Below, in pieces: positions 20,701 through 33,176 of a stretch of 64,000 nucleotides of DNA. The position numbers were made by a program, and so were the translations under genes. This DNA comes from Monocercomonoides exilis (lineage: Eukaryota > Preaxostyla > Oxymonadida > Polymastigidae), in contig LSRY02000013.1 in assembly GCA_001643675.2 (NCBI GenBank), positions 126,501 through 190,500 of the forward strand, in the 5' to 3' direction. Numbering within the stretch: position 1 is the stretch's first letter; the number at the start of each line of letters is the position of its first letter. Below the pieces are notes generated by a model. That model was given only the letters and a program-made list of their open reading frames with translations, did not search any database and had not been told where the DNA came from.

Positions 20701-22970
20701 CCTGCTGTTGCAAATTGCACAGCAAAATCGATGTTCCCACCAACAAATGGGAATTTCGCTCTCTTCAACCGCCCAAATTTCTTCATCGTCTCTTCAATCA
20801 GCTTCTCGTTCTGCATTCCGAGTGAGCCTGTCCTCGTGTTTGCTGCTCTTCTTGCAGCACTCCTTTGATGATCCAGTCGCTGGATAAACACACCGAGGAT
20901 GTCGTGGATGAGGTTGAAGCCAACCAGAACATCCGGGTCATGCTGACTGATTAGCACAGCCAGATGCGACAGAAGTGCTGTCTCGTTTGGCTCAACATAC
21001 AATTTGTAGTCTTCGAGATGCGAATCAGACACACCCACAGCCACGCCTGCTGCTTTGTATCTGGTTTGATTGCGCTCATTCTGTTCTTTGGCGCTTCTGC
21101 TGGCCACTTGTGCGATGTCGTGTGGAAGTGGTGTGTTGTCTTCACCAACAGGGCAGATGAGTGAGAAAAGAGGATACAAATGCTGCGGAGGAGGCTCTAG
21201 CAGCTCATTCGCATCCAATCCAGCAACACCCTTTCCGAGTGACACAGACGACTGGTCAGTGTGTCCATCAGGCACAACTTGGTCGTTGACGTGTGCACTC
21301 ACCACAACAACCTCCTGCTGCTTTGTGGAGCTGTTGATGGATGTCTGCACAGACAGCGTCAGTGCTCTCAACAAAGGCGGAGGAGGAATGTTCTCCTTCA
21401 GCACTTCAATGAATGCAGGATTGGGCACACGATATTGATGCGAGCAGTATGTGTTCAGCAAGTGTGTTTCCCTAATTTTTGGCCCAATGTTGGCGACTGT
21501 CAACCAACAAGGTCCCATAATCTGCTGTGCAACCAGAAAGATTTCAGTCAGCTTTCTCTCTGTTCCAAATATGTATGAATAAGTGTTTCCGCTTTTCGGC
21601 ATCTTCTCGATATCTGAGTGTGCTGGCACATTTAGTCTGAGATATCGCCCTTCCTCTGGTGCTTCATCAACACCATCGAATGGGAAGCGCCGTTGCACCC
21701 AGCGCAGCACCGACTCCTTCGCCAGGCTGCCCAATCGACTTCGAATCTCTGCCTCGACTGCTGCCTCCTCAACAGGCTCGTCCTCTCCCGTCTCCATCGA
21801 CAGTGCAGTTTGACGTGGAAGTACATACAGCTCTCTTCTGATCCCTTCAACACGAATGCTGCCTGAGACTGTTCGCTGAGTGAGCGGATCAACAACCTTC
21901 CCAAACAGAAACAGCAGCCCTTCTCTGCCTCGGACTTCTTGTGCATCCAGAAGATAGAACAGAGTCTTGTTCTCTTTTGCTCCTCTTTCGAGCACTGCAT
22001 GCGCAGAAGACGCTGAAAACGATGCAGCTTGCTGCGGTTTTGGGTTGAATATGTCTTCCTCTTCGTCTTCATCCATCATGTTTGATCCAGGCTCCATCAT
22101 CGTCTCTGCATTATCTTCAGTTGCACCACCTTGTGATGAAGTCAAAGGCATTGACGAAGACAATGAAGATTCTGATTTCACCATTGGAAGTTTTGTTTGG
22201 GTTGTGATTGTGATTCGTTTTGCAGGTGCAGCTGGTTGAATGACAGGAAGAACTTGAGCTGGCTCATCTGAATCAAAATGTTAGTCGTGCACAATTCACA
22301 ACACCACAAGCAAAAATGATCAAACCTTCAAGTGACATGGACTGTGCTAATGGATCTACTTCTTGATCCCCGGTTTTTCCTTCAATTCTGAAAGTGAAAA
22401 TGATTACGTTACAAAATTTAAAAAAAAATTCAAACCCTTGCTTCAATGTCGATGATATCTGGTCAGCAAACGCATCAAGATCCACATTGGATATTGATTT
22501 GCCTCCTTCTGAAACGGGTCCTGTTTGTTGAATATGCATTTGAAACAAGTTTGATTGTAACAAAATATTTTAAAAGAAAATATTTCCAAAGCAAACTGAG
22601 AAAATGAAGTGGAACAGCTGAAGGAGGTAATTCCTTCTTTGTTTCAGCTCTTCTACGAGGTACTATCCCATCTAAAGGATTTCCATCTTCATCAACACCC
22701 GATCCAATTCGAACAGGCCTTTCTGTATCGATCAATAAGAATTTACACTTTGCTCAATTTTAGAAAAGCAAAAATAATACCTTTCATTTCTTCTTCATAC
22801 TCTTTTCTTAAAAAGTATTTTTCTTCCGCAGATAGCTCATAATAACTAATTTCATCATCATCTTCTTCAATCTGATCCAGAGGACGAAGACGCCCTTGAA
22901 TTGTGTCCAACAATTCAGAAAGTGCTTCGTCTGTTTCTGACGTTTGCTGACGACGCCTTAGAGACGCCAT
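17703..22970 (-). CDS. POLA1: DNA polymerase alpha catalytic subunit
   Basis: Seven exons (22970-22781, 22722-22597, 22520-22436, 22387-22326, 22267-18717, 18650-17912, 17821-17703), all phases closing, give 1,623 residues. It is the family-B polymerase that extends primase RNA primers at replication origins and lagging strands. Polymerase motif A (DFNSLYPSII) lies at about residue 950, motif B (NSMYGCLGF) near 1040 and motif C (YGDTDSL) near 1087. The exonuclease region lacks the catalytic acids typical of delta/epsilon, as expected for alpha. The C-terminal zinc module has CMLC, CPHC, CDDPLC and CIDKSC pairs (about 1455-1560). The start is the ATG at 22970 (ASLRRRQQ...), matching the N-terminal acidic region that binds other pol alpha subunits. 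A Lys/Asp/Glu-rich insertion (about 700-840) enlarges the protein. The gene is divergent from RPS16. Confidence 0.95.
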
Positions 22971-23322
22971 GGACACACAAATTTGAACTGAAAATAAATC
23001 TTAATGGTCAATGATCAAAGAAGTTTCAGAAAGAAAAATGCATCGAACATATGATTATTGAAAATTAAAATATTAATTGATTTTTTGTGAAACCAAGAAA
23101 CAATTACAATCACAATTTCGTTCTTTTCACTCAAAGTTTTTTCTTCTGTTTTTTTCATAATCCTCTCACTCTTTCAATTAAAATCAAATGAATAAAAACG
23201 AACACATTTTACGGAAGACTATTTCAATGATTTCCGAATTTTTCAATGAAAGATAAAAATAATAAATTTTTGATCTGAAAATCTTATTTAAGGTCTTTGA
23301 AACACAAGCTAAATTTCCAGAA
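22971..23322. promoter_or_regulatory. bidirectional upstream region POLA1/RPS16
   Basis: A 352-base spacer between the divergent starts of the pol alpha and ribosomal protein genes. It is AT-rich with a T-rich stretch near 23130-23160 and a TAAATTTCCAG just before the RPS16 ATG. That could be an initiator or, less likely, a 5' UTR intron acceptor. No specific promoter motif is identified. Confidence 0.4.
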
Positions 23323-24032
23323 ATGAGCAAGAAAGCACCCAAGCAGGAAGTTCAAGTATTTGGACGCAAGGTGTGCATTATAATTTTTATTTTTTGTGCA
23401 TATTGCAAAAATTTCATATTGTTTTTTGTATTGTTCATGAAATGTTTCTTTGGTGAACTTTTTCCTCTATTTATTTAATTGCTCAAAACTTTGCTGCATT
23501 TATATTTAACATTTCAATAATAAACAAATAACTGAAACTTATTCGTGGTTGACGTTCTTCTTATAGAAAACCGCTGTTGCTGTTGCCCGCATCACAAAAG
23601 GCAGAGGATTTGTGAAGCTCAACGGATGTCCAATTGAGTTGGTTGAACCACAAATTCTTCGCTACAAAGTTTTCGAACCATTGCTCCTTGTTGGTCGCAA
23701 GAAGTTCTGCAGGATCAACATCCGCTTGCGCTGCAATGGAGGAGGATATGTTTCACAAGTTTATGCCATTCGTCAGGCAATTGCAAAGGGACTTGTTGCA
23801 TACTATCAAAAGTGTATGTTCTTTAATTAACTATTTTTGAATTTTAATTTTAAAATATTTTTTTGAATTAACAAACAAAAATTTAGATGTCGATGAAGTT
23901 AACAAAAAACAAATCAAGGATACTTTCTTGAAATACGATCGTTCACTTCTTGTTGCTGATTCACGTCGCTGCGAAGCTAAACAATACGGTGGAAAAGGTG
24001 CACGTTCAAAGAGAGCAAAGTCTTATCGTTAA
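23323..24032 (+). CDS. RPS16: 40S ribosomal protein S16 (uS9)
   Basis: Three exons (23323-23370, 23567-23813, 23887-24032) give 146 residues, the normal eukaryotic length. Conserved blocks are [51 protein letters not shown] and the C-terminal KKYGG-type tail, here [17 protein letters not shown]. That tail reaches the P-site tRNA in the decoding centre. Intron 1 (196 nt, donor GTGTGC) falls right after a short basic first exon, as often seen in ribosomal protein genes. Intron 2 is 73 nt. Confidence 0.97.
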
Positions 24033-25614
24033 TCGAATTATTTGTTTGGTGCTTTGGAATATGTTGTACAAACAACTTTATTTTCAAAGCGTCACAAAGA
24101 ATTGGAAAGTGTCAATGCGATATTGCTTACTTTCTTGCTTGGTTCATTTCAGCTTTTTAACACAATAAATGATCAAATAATTGATTTTTAAAAATAATTG
24201 TGAAATATTTGAAGATGCATTTGAAATTGAATTTTTTAAAACGTAGAAATCCAAACAGATCAATTGCACAATCAGTACTTCTGATTGATCGTGAAGCAAT
24301 TTCAATTCAGCCACCATTTCAAAATTCGCATTTTTCTGTTTCTTCAAATGAAAACACTGATCAAAATAGTTCACTCAATTCCATTTTAAAAGCATATGCA
24401 GAAACAATCTCATCTGCAAATGCTCGGAATACAAATTCCTCGAACAAAAATGATTCACTTCACAATCTTCAAAGGTCAGAATTCTTTTCGAAGCAATAGT
24501 GAGAAAGATAGATTCGAAGAAGGCACAGAAATTGAGATTTCATCTTCATCTGCATCAAATCTGAGAAACCATTGCACGTTTCCTGCTGTATTGCTGTTAA
24601 CAGATGAATTACAATCTAATTCTCCACCTTTTCTGGATGGAGAGAAAAGATATATTCTATTATTCCACAACACATATTCTGAAAGGTTAGCCTGATTGAA
24701 ATGCAATTACAAAAACTCCTCCTCATTCAATTTGATTATACAACCACTCTGTTTCAAGCTGCTGAGACATTAACGCAAATAGATTCATTCTAGGCTCATG
24801 ATAATTCCATGAGAACAATTTTCTTTTGATTGAAAGTCCGAAGAACACTATTGCAAACGTTTGTTCGAAATTGTTCTCAATAGATTCGATTCAGTATTAG
24901 AACCTTACAAAAAACTAAAATGCGATTAATATTCATTCAATCACATCTGGGAATCATTATTCTTTACTTTATTGTTGTTCTATGCTTTTTCGTGAGATTT
25001 TTTGAATTCCTGTTGAAACAATAAAATGCAAGTCGAATGTTGTTTCATTTCTTCAATTCAGTTATAAAAAGAATACCATCAAAATGAAATTGGCTAAGAT
25101 TTTGGATTGATAAATATATCTTAGAGTTGTCAAAAGAAAGTGATGATACGATGGCAGAAAGCCGATGTTCTGCAAAACTTCTAAAGAAGAAAATCATCAC
25201 AGATAACAACATTTGAAAGAAAGAAATAACAAATTATCATCAATCATTGTTTGTATTAATATTTTGTTCTTGAGCTCCATCATTTTCTTACAAATACACT
25301 CATCAAGTCAATGATCAATTATTTATCACATTTCTTATTTCATCAAAATCCGACAAATTGTGATGTGGCTCAACTCTCTTTTCTCCATTTAAAGGCTTCA
25401 AAAAAGAGAATAACATTAATAAATTATGAATGAGAAATAGAAATATAAAAAATGTAAACATCGATTATCTCCCCTTTTTGAAATATAAAAGTTCGATTTA
25501 TTAGTAACATTTTATATTCATCATTTTTAAAGCTTAACTTCACGAATTTTCAATTTTTAGAAAAGACCAACTTGATCCAAGCCATTATAATAATATTGAA
25601 TTATTTGGGCGAAA
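24033..25614. other. spacer with one possible small gene
   Basis: After the RPS16 stop, a plus-strand frame (separate entry) occupies 24215-24694. From 24700 to 25614 the DNA is AT-rich with scattered stops and no gene that I can support. Confidence 0.4.
24215..24694 (+). CDS. possible small gene with frame break, unrecognised
   Basis: An ATG at 24215 opens 94 codons of ordinary composition ending near 24499. The next frame (about 24499-24694) continues with similar composition (DELQSNSPPFLDGEKRYIL...) to TGA. The two would join if the 25 bases from GTCAG at 24475 to the AATAG at 24499 were an intron. They begin GT and end AG, but that is far shorter than any other intron here (58 nt or more). 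Alternatively it is a frameshifted pseudogene or two chance frames. No family recognised. Confidence 0.3.
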
Positions 25615-28600
25615 ATGGAAGTAATTCCATTACGTTCAACTGATTCTATGACTATTACAAGGCCTAAACGAAGAAGAGCCAAACTTTATTTCTTGGATTG
25701 GTCAAAAATTTGGAAAGAAATTGGCATTGGATATGTTTCGATTTGCGATAATGTTTGCTTGTTTTTTGAGTTATTTAGAAAAAATTCTATTTGGCCTTTA
25801 AAATATATAACCCCATATATTTTTTTAATCTGCGAAAATATTTTATTATCAATGAAAATTTTTATAACACGAAATATTTATCATATGAAAATTTCTTCGT
25901 TTTATTTGTTTCTTGCATTAATTTCGTTTTTCTCATCACAGGAGATGATTGTGGAATTTGACGAAGAGAGCAAAACTCCAACATTCAGAGTGGAACTAGT
26001 TAATATTCGTGGATATTATAGAAAAGAAGGGGGTTTAGATATTGGATTGAATATCTTTAACATGTTGTTTTAAATTATATATTTTAACAGAATGCCTAAT
26101 TGTGTGGGAGGAGCCAACTACTTTATGCGAAGCTTCTTTAAGTTTCTTGACCACAGATGGATGCCAAGAAGTAATGCATCTTATTAACGATTCAATTGAG
26201 AAAAATGCAGAAGATGTAATTCCGGAGGTTACTCTCGAGAATCTTCAAGAAATAGAAAGCATATTTGTAAACAGTGAAACAGATTTTCAGAGGATTCCCT
26301 TCGAAGATATTCTTCAATTGAACGTTTTAGAAAAGCTGATTTCTTTACGTTCTCAACTAGATCCAAGAAATCCTGCTCATATACCTGCATTATCTTCAAT
26401 GTTTCAAATTGTTAAAACAATTTTTCTTACCGATGATTTGACATTTTTGGAGAAATTATTTGAGGAAAACATGTTTTTGGGTCTAGTCAAATGCATGGAG
26501 TTTGATCCAAGCATCCAGAAATATATACCACACTCTGATTTTTTCACAAACATCGCAAAAAGACGTGTGCCAGTTGTCGTGGACGATGCAGAAATGCTGC
26601 GGCTGCTTGACGAAAATTTCCGGATTGGATATGTGAAGGATGTTGTACTGCCTCGCATGTTGACTGTGCCAGCGTTTGGGCGTCTGGTGCAGCTTCAGAG
26701 CAGAAACGGGCAGCAAGTGTTTAGCCGATGCCTTGTCCAGCCTTCGATATTGGCACAGCTTATTGGCGGAATATCTGCAGAGGTGAGCCAATCTGAAAGA
26801 GAAGAATCGAACAAGCTGACGGAGCTGGACAGAAGTGTGGCGACGCTGCTGAGTCTCGGAGAACACAGAGCAGACACCACTGCCACAGACAAAAGTGCGA
26901 ATGAAATGGGTTCAACCAGCGTCAGCAACATCAACAGTGGCTGTGGAAGTGTAAGTGGCAGTGATTGCTCTTATCAGTTGCTGCCTTATTATTGCACATC
27001 GAACAAACTGCCATCTGCTCTGCATTCATTCGTCATGTCTGAAACATCAGCTGCTGTCCAATCAGAAGGAGTCAAAAACACACCCGGCTCATCTCGTTCG
27101 CCTCTTCTGCTTCGATACTTTTGCCTCCGATCCATTCAAGAGCTCTGCAGCTTGGCATCCTCTTCGACTCTGGCTGAGAAGATGCAGTTTTACGACCTGC
27201 TCATCAAAGCGAGGCTGAGTGAAGGTGTCAGCAAATGTCTGGGCCATCCGCACCCAGCCATCCAACTGACCATCGCGGAGATCATGGGACAGGCTCTGAA
27301 CACAGTCCCTCAGCAGATCCGGACGCTGTTCACGCGAAAGACCTCAGGAAAGAAGCTGTTTGACTCGCTGCTCAGCTCCATCAACCCGAGTGCTGACGAA
27401 GGGCTGCTTTCTCTCCTCTTCGAATTTCTCCGGTCGCTTCTGGACGCAGACACACCGCTGAGGCTCATCGGGCGCTTCTTTGCATCCTTCGCGGAGAAAC
27501 TTTTTGACCCACTTTTTTCGCTGCCGAATAAGTCCGACAATCGTGTGGCGTTACTGCTGCCGGGTCTGTCTGCTTCGAAGAAGAATTGTTCGGAGAATCA
27601 AAACAGTTCAAACTCGAATATAAATTCGAATTTAAACTCAAAAAGAAATACATCCAATTTTGGGGCATTTGAGCAGCAGAAAAGAGAAAACAGTGACAGC
27701 AACACACAAAATGGCATGGCAGCATTTCTGACAAAGTTGATGACTCGCAATTCATCTGCTTCTTCTTCTTCTCCTTCATCTTCCTCTTCTTTGCCTGACT
27801 GTGCTGCTACTTCTCATCCTGCCTCTTGTTCAACTGCATTTGTAGAGAGAGTGGTCTGCCAAACACACAACATCACTCAAAACACTCAAAATACACCCAC
27901 TTCACCTGAAATTGATTCATTTTCTGCCTCTTCTTCCTCATCTGCCTCCACATCGCCTCTTCTTCTGCAGAATCTCCTCGAATTCGCCACGTTCCTCCTC
28001 AAAACCCACACCGCCCTTGCAGTCAACTTCTTCACCGCTGACGATGCTCCCCTGAGGGCCATGCATCTCTTCCACCACAAAGACAAGTCTGTCGCCATTT
28101 CTGCAGTCAGACTCGTCCGCTGCCTGCTCTGCGTGTCTGACGCTGCCACCGAGCGGAGGATGCTCAAGGGAGGCCTTTCGAGGCACCTCTTCAGCACACT
28201 GGTGGAGCAGAGGGGGAGAGACAACCTGCTCTCGTCGGCTGTGCTGGAGTGTCTGTCGCTGCTGACTGAGGCGACACAGAAGAAGCACATCAGAAGACAC
28301 ATCGTGAGGCATTACGTGCAGAACAGAGGGAACGTCAGCAGGGAAGACGTGGAGATGATGAACGAGGTCAAAAAAGTGGACTTTGTGGCGGCTGAGCTGA
28401 AGCGGATGAAGATTGCCGCGCGGCTGGACAGACACCAGGAGGCAGTGACGATGGAGGCGCTGAGAAAGATCAAAGGCGTGTCTGAGTACATTTTGGGGAC
28501 AGACTCGTGCTTCTTCTCCGACCCAGTGGTGATTGTGCGGTCGCCTGAGTACATTCGTGTGGAGCCGATGAACGTGGCGGGGTCAGAGATTGACTCGAGC

Positions 28601-31600
28601 ATTTATGAGTTCTACAACCAGAAGACAGAAAGGCTCTCCTTCCCGTTTCGGATGGGCACGGCGCCTCAGACAGAAGGCGATGGCAGCTGTTCTGCTTCTG
28701 CTCCGTTTGGGGCATCTTTTATGTGCTCCAGTGGGATGGGAGGAGGGGATGAGGAAGAGGGAGATGAAGATGATGGTGATGATGGTGATGGAGATGAGGA
28801 AGAAGATGAGGAAGATGAGGAGGAAGAGGAAGAAGAAGACGATGATGACGACGATGATGATGATGGAGAAGAAGAAGTCAATGGCAATGATGATGGCAGT
28901 AGTGATGTGAGTGCAGGTAATGAGGACGATAAAGAAGAAGAAGACAGCGAGAATGGGAACATGTCTGATGATGAGCACGATTTTGGTGCTGAGCTTCGGA
29001 AAAAGCAGAAAAAGCTGTTGAAAGCCGAAATGAAAGGGCTGCTAAACAAAAAGACGAGATGCAGAACAACAATTGCGTCGAGGAAGCTGAAGGCGAATTA
29101 TGGGCAGTTGGAATATCTGAACGCAGGTGAGAGGAAAGAAGGAGAAGATGGGAACGAAGAAGAAGGAGGAGGAAGAGGAGGAAGAGAAAGATGTGACGGT
29201 TTGTCATTTGTGCTGAAGCCGAACAGAAATGAAAGAGAGAACGGAGGTGTGGATGGAGGTGAGGGTGGGAGTGAGGGTGTGATGGAGGAAGACGAAGGAG
29301 AAAAGGAATACAGCAACGAATATCGCATCACGAGCGAGCGGCTGGCGGAGATCAGCAAAAAGATTGAAAAAGGTGTTGGCCGCAAGGAAATTGTGAAGAT
29401 TTGCAAAAGACTCGGTGGAGGTGGCTTTTCTCTTTCGAACACGGCTTTTCGTTCGGATGGAAGACAAGGGCAAAGAAGGATGGTTCCTGACAGCTTTTTT
29501 GATGAGGACGATGAGAAAGAAGATGAAAGCGATGAAGATGATGAAGATGATGAGGAGGATGAAGATGAAGATGAAGATGAAGAGGAGGATGAAGAAGAAG
29601 AGGAGGAAGTGGGAAGGAAAGGGAAAAATGAAAATAGAGGAGAAAGAGAAAGAGAAGAGGAAAATAGTGAAGATGAGGATGAAGACGAAGAAGATGATGA
29701 GGTAGAAGATGATGGTATGGAAGATGCAAGTGATGAAAGAGAAGAAGAGGAAGATGAAAAGAATAAACATTCTGCCAACATTTGTGCACAGAAAAGGCGA
29801 ATGAAGCTGAAGAAGATTCGATCAAAGAAAGAGAAAAAAGAAAAGAAAGAAAAGCCATTTCGAATGACTGTTCAGTTGCCTAATGAAAATTGTTCGAATG
29901 AAAATTCTGAAGAGAAAAGAATAATTGTGCTGAATTATTCAGCAGCATCTGAAGCATCGAATAAACAATTGAGTGATTGGAGAATCCAAAAAATGGAAGA
30001 AAAACCAGAAGATTTGCCTGAGAAGATGACAGCTGATGAACTGAGTGGCTATTTGACTGCCAACAACACCCAGTTCATCTCATCAGGCGATGTTGGATAT
30101 GCGATGAATGAGTATTCGAATGGAAGTTGTGTGCAATTGGATGGAATGGAAAATGAGACAAAGCAGATTGGGATGGAAGCAGAACAGCAGCCACAGCTGA
30201 ATTTGGTGAGTGAATGTGCATCAGATGACAGCAACACAGAAAAGGCTGGCATTTCAATTGAAGAAGGCAAATCAGAGCTGATAGAGGAAAAAACAATAGA
30301 AATACCACATTCATTTGAAAAGAGCAGCAGAATAGAAAATGGTGCGATGGAACAAGATTGGAACAAGCATCAATTTCTGCCTGCATCTTCAGAAGTGTCA
30401 GAAGCACCGCTGCAAATGGGGTGTGGTGAATGTGCAGTTAGTCAGATGCCTTTGGCTGAGCACTCTCTGAAAGAGAACAGCCATCTTCTTTTGCCGAGTG
30501 ATGTTTTGCAGGCAGAAAGGAGTGTGCCAACAGGAACGCCAATCATCACACAGATGCACAATGCAGATGTGTCAATGCCAGCTGAGATGGCATTGATGAA
30601 TGAAGAGAGTGTGAAAGTGGGTGGAGCATCTTCAGAAGAAGAAGAAGGAGAAGGAGAAGAAGGAAAACGACAACAACAACAAATAAAGGCAGAAGGAGTC
30701 AATGAGATGTTGCATGATCCTTTCCATCAGATGACTTATGCTTCGGAATCATCCCAATCTTCTTTGGAATTTCTATCTTCCACTCCAAATGCTGCCATGT
30801 CATCGGACTCGGCTGCATTTCAAACAGAAGCTGAAAAGCAGAGTTTGGATGCATCAGCACACAGTCAGATGAACATGGAGAGTGAAGCGAATGAAAAGAG
30901 GAAGCATGGCAGAGAGAAAGGAAATCATCGGAAAGGAAGGCATTTGAATGCAGAAGCAGGAAATAGACAAGAATCACCCGAATGCAGTGACAAAACAGAC
31001 AATAAGGAAGATGACAGAGAAATAGACACTTTGATTGATCAATATGAACAAGGTGAATTGAAAGCGACAAAACACAGACGAATTCATCAGCCCAGTCATC
31101 AAAGAATGAAGAGACACAAAGCAGATAAGGAAGATAAAGAAGAGGAAGAGGAGGAAGAAGATGAGAAAGAAGAAGAAGATGCCAACAGTTCTGTTCAGAA
31201 AGGAGATATTGATGGCCATTCTGAATTTGATTGTTTTGACAATCGCCAGTTTGCTTTCAAAGCAGCAAAGTTTGATTTGCATCTGCCAAAATGCTCAGCC
31301 CAAACGAGAACAAAAGAAGAACCTTCAGCTTCCTTGGGAAATGCTGTGTTTTCTGTGAATACTTCACTTCATGAATCGCCTCTTGTTCCAATTTGTCCTC
31401 TTTCTTCTTCTTCTTCTTCTTCTTCTTCTTCTTCTTCTTCTTCTTCAAAAGCATCTTCAGATGATGCAGGCAAATATTCAGCGCCCAAGCTCGAAAACGC
31501 ATCCACTTCATCTTTTTCTTCTTTGCCAGCCAGTTCTTATTTGGACACACCCAGTTGGATGAGCAGCCACGTGGACCTCTTTTCAATGAAGCAGAGCAAA

Positions 31601-32395
31601 TTATTTACTCCTCCTTCTTCTCCCCCTCTGCATCCGCCAGGAACATCCTGCGTGTTTCTTCATTCCCAACATTTATCATCAGTTTCTCAGTCTTCCTCTT
31701 CCCCTTCCTCTCCCCATGCTTCCCCTTCTTCCCCTTCTTCTTCTTCTTCTTCAATGCCATTTCCCTCTTCCCCATCCTCTCCGAAGTCTCTTTCTCCCCG
31801 TGCCCACACCTGCCTCATCTCTCCCCCAACTTCTCCAAGCAAAACATTCTCCCATCTTCAGCTGCCTGCCCACGTCAGCACTGGCGCTGAGTCATCCACT
31901 CTGCCAATCTCCATCGTCGATGTGGGCGATGTTGGACTTCAGCGCCAGTGGACTCCTCCTCTCTCTCCTCGAGACACCACTGCCTCACCCACTTCTTCAT
32001 CTTCTTCCTCTCCTTCTGCCTCACCTTCTGCTTTTTCCTCTCCTTCTCTTGGCTTATCGCTGCGCGTTTCACCAGCCGCGCTTTCTGCTTCCTCTCTGAA
32101 CAAACACTCTCCATCGTCTCCATCGTCTCCTTCATCCTCCTCTTCTCCCCTTGCCCCTCTGCCACATGCTCATTCGGGACAGACATTTTCACTGAGTCTT
32201 CATTCGTCGGCTGCTCTTTCACCACATTCTGCCTTTCCAGTGGCAGATTCGCTGCACCCAGCTGTTGGATGCCCTTCGAAGTCCATGCCAAACATCAAAG
32301 CATTCACTTTGCCCACAATACAGCCACTCGTTCCGATGGGCTCACCGTCTTCAAACATTGCTCACCATCGCACTGTCAGCCCAACTCCAACTTAA
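25615..32395 (+). CDS. PPP4R3A: protein phosphatase 4 regulatory subunit 3 (SMEK), enlarged
   Basis: Three exons (25615-25752, 25942-26032, 26091-32395) give 2,177 residues. PP4R3 targets the PP4 catalytic subunit to substrates. The N-terminal ~115 residues form the EVH1/PH-like domain, split by both introns (RRRAKLYFLD...IWKEIGIGYVS, then CLIVWEEPTTLCEASLSF). The conserved SMEK region follows (LENLQEIESIF, DDLTFLEKLFEENMFLGLVKCMEFDP, TNIAKRRVPVV, RIGYVKDVVLPRML), then a helical-repeat region up to the conserved PVVIVRSPEYIRVEPM segment near residue 900. Family members are mostly 800-1,000 residues. Here the second half adds several Asp/Glu-rich blocks and a Ser/Pro-rich C-terminus of more than 300 residues. 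The junction of exon 1 to exon 2 is in phase, but the donor could be one of two nearby GTTT sites. Confidence 0.9.
28745..28900 (+). repeat. GAT/GAA repeat encoding acidic tract
   Basis: A purine-rich GAN-codon stretch inside the PP4R3 gene encodes an almost uninterrupted Asp/Glu run (about 50 residues). Similar stretches lie at 29505-29765. Their antisense frames give the long Ser/Phe artefacts seen on the minus strand. Confidence 0.8.
31402..31446 (+). repeat. (TCT)n encoding poly-Ser in PP4R3
   Basis: A pure TCT/TTC trinucleotide run of about 15 units encodes Ser in the PP4R3 tail. Comparable runs occur in the separase, Pescadillo and RasGEF genes of this window. Confidence 0.85.
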
Positions 32396-33176
32396 CACTT
32401 TCTTTTGCAGCTTCGCAATCCACGAAGAATTGATGACAAAGTGTTTCTAGTTGTTGTTTATTCATTTGATAAATGATTTTCATTTCATCGTTTCTTTTCA
32501 ATTCTATTTTATTTTATTATTTTTTTTTTATTTTAAATGATATTCGTCATATACCTTTCGTTATTTATAATTTTAAATGGAAACAAAATTTGTGTTTAAG
32601 CTTTTTGGTTTATTTGTTTTTCATTAAAATTCCTTTATTTATTTTTTTTTTTTAAATAACAGCATGAATTGTTTTGAAATGATAAGTTTTCTGTTAAAAA
32701 TTCCAGTATGAAAAGTCGTTTCAAGAAAAAAAAAAGTTATATCCATGAACAAAAAATCAGCTGAATAATAATATGTTTTTCTCTATTCTTGAAAAAGAAA
32801 TGACTGTTTTTAATTTGTAGTTGTTTTTGATTTTGTACAATTTAAAAAATAAATAAAATTAAATAAAATCTAACAAAACCATTTCATTTAATTCATTTCC
32901 TGCGATTATTATTCACAAAAAATCTCAAATTTTTCTTTTAATAAATATAATACCAAACAAAAATATAAAATAAAAAGTGCAACAAAAAAGACAAAATTTA
33001 GAAAATCAAAGAACAAAACATTTTTTAAAAAAATTGTAAAGCAAACACAGAAATAATAAACAAGCTGAAACCTTCTTTATGAACACCTGAGAAATAAAAA
33101 TGTTTAACAAACAAATAAATAAAAAGCATAATCTTTACGGTTACGATTCAAACATTGGATAATATCATAAGGATGA
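32396..33176. other. spacer between PP4R3 and Rab-like genes
   Basis: About 780 bases at the convergent 3' ends of PP4R3 and the Rab-like gene, with T-runs and A-runs typical of 3' UTRs here. I see no open frame with mixed composition and no RNA gene. Confidence 0.5.

Noticed and set aside
27886-30407. Long minus-strand Ser/Leu/Phe frames opposite the PP4R3 gene
   Set aside because: They mirror the GAN and TCT codon runs of the sense gene, have no domain content and overlap a conserved coding sequence.
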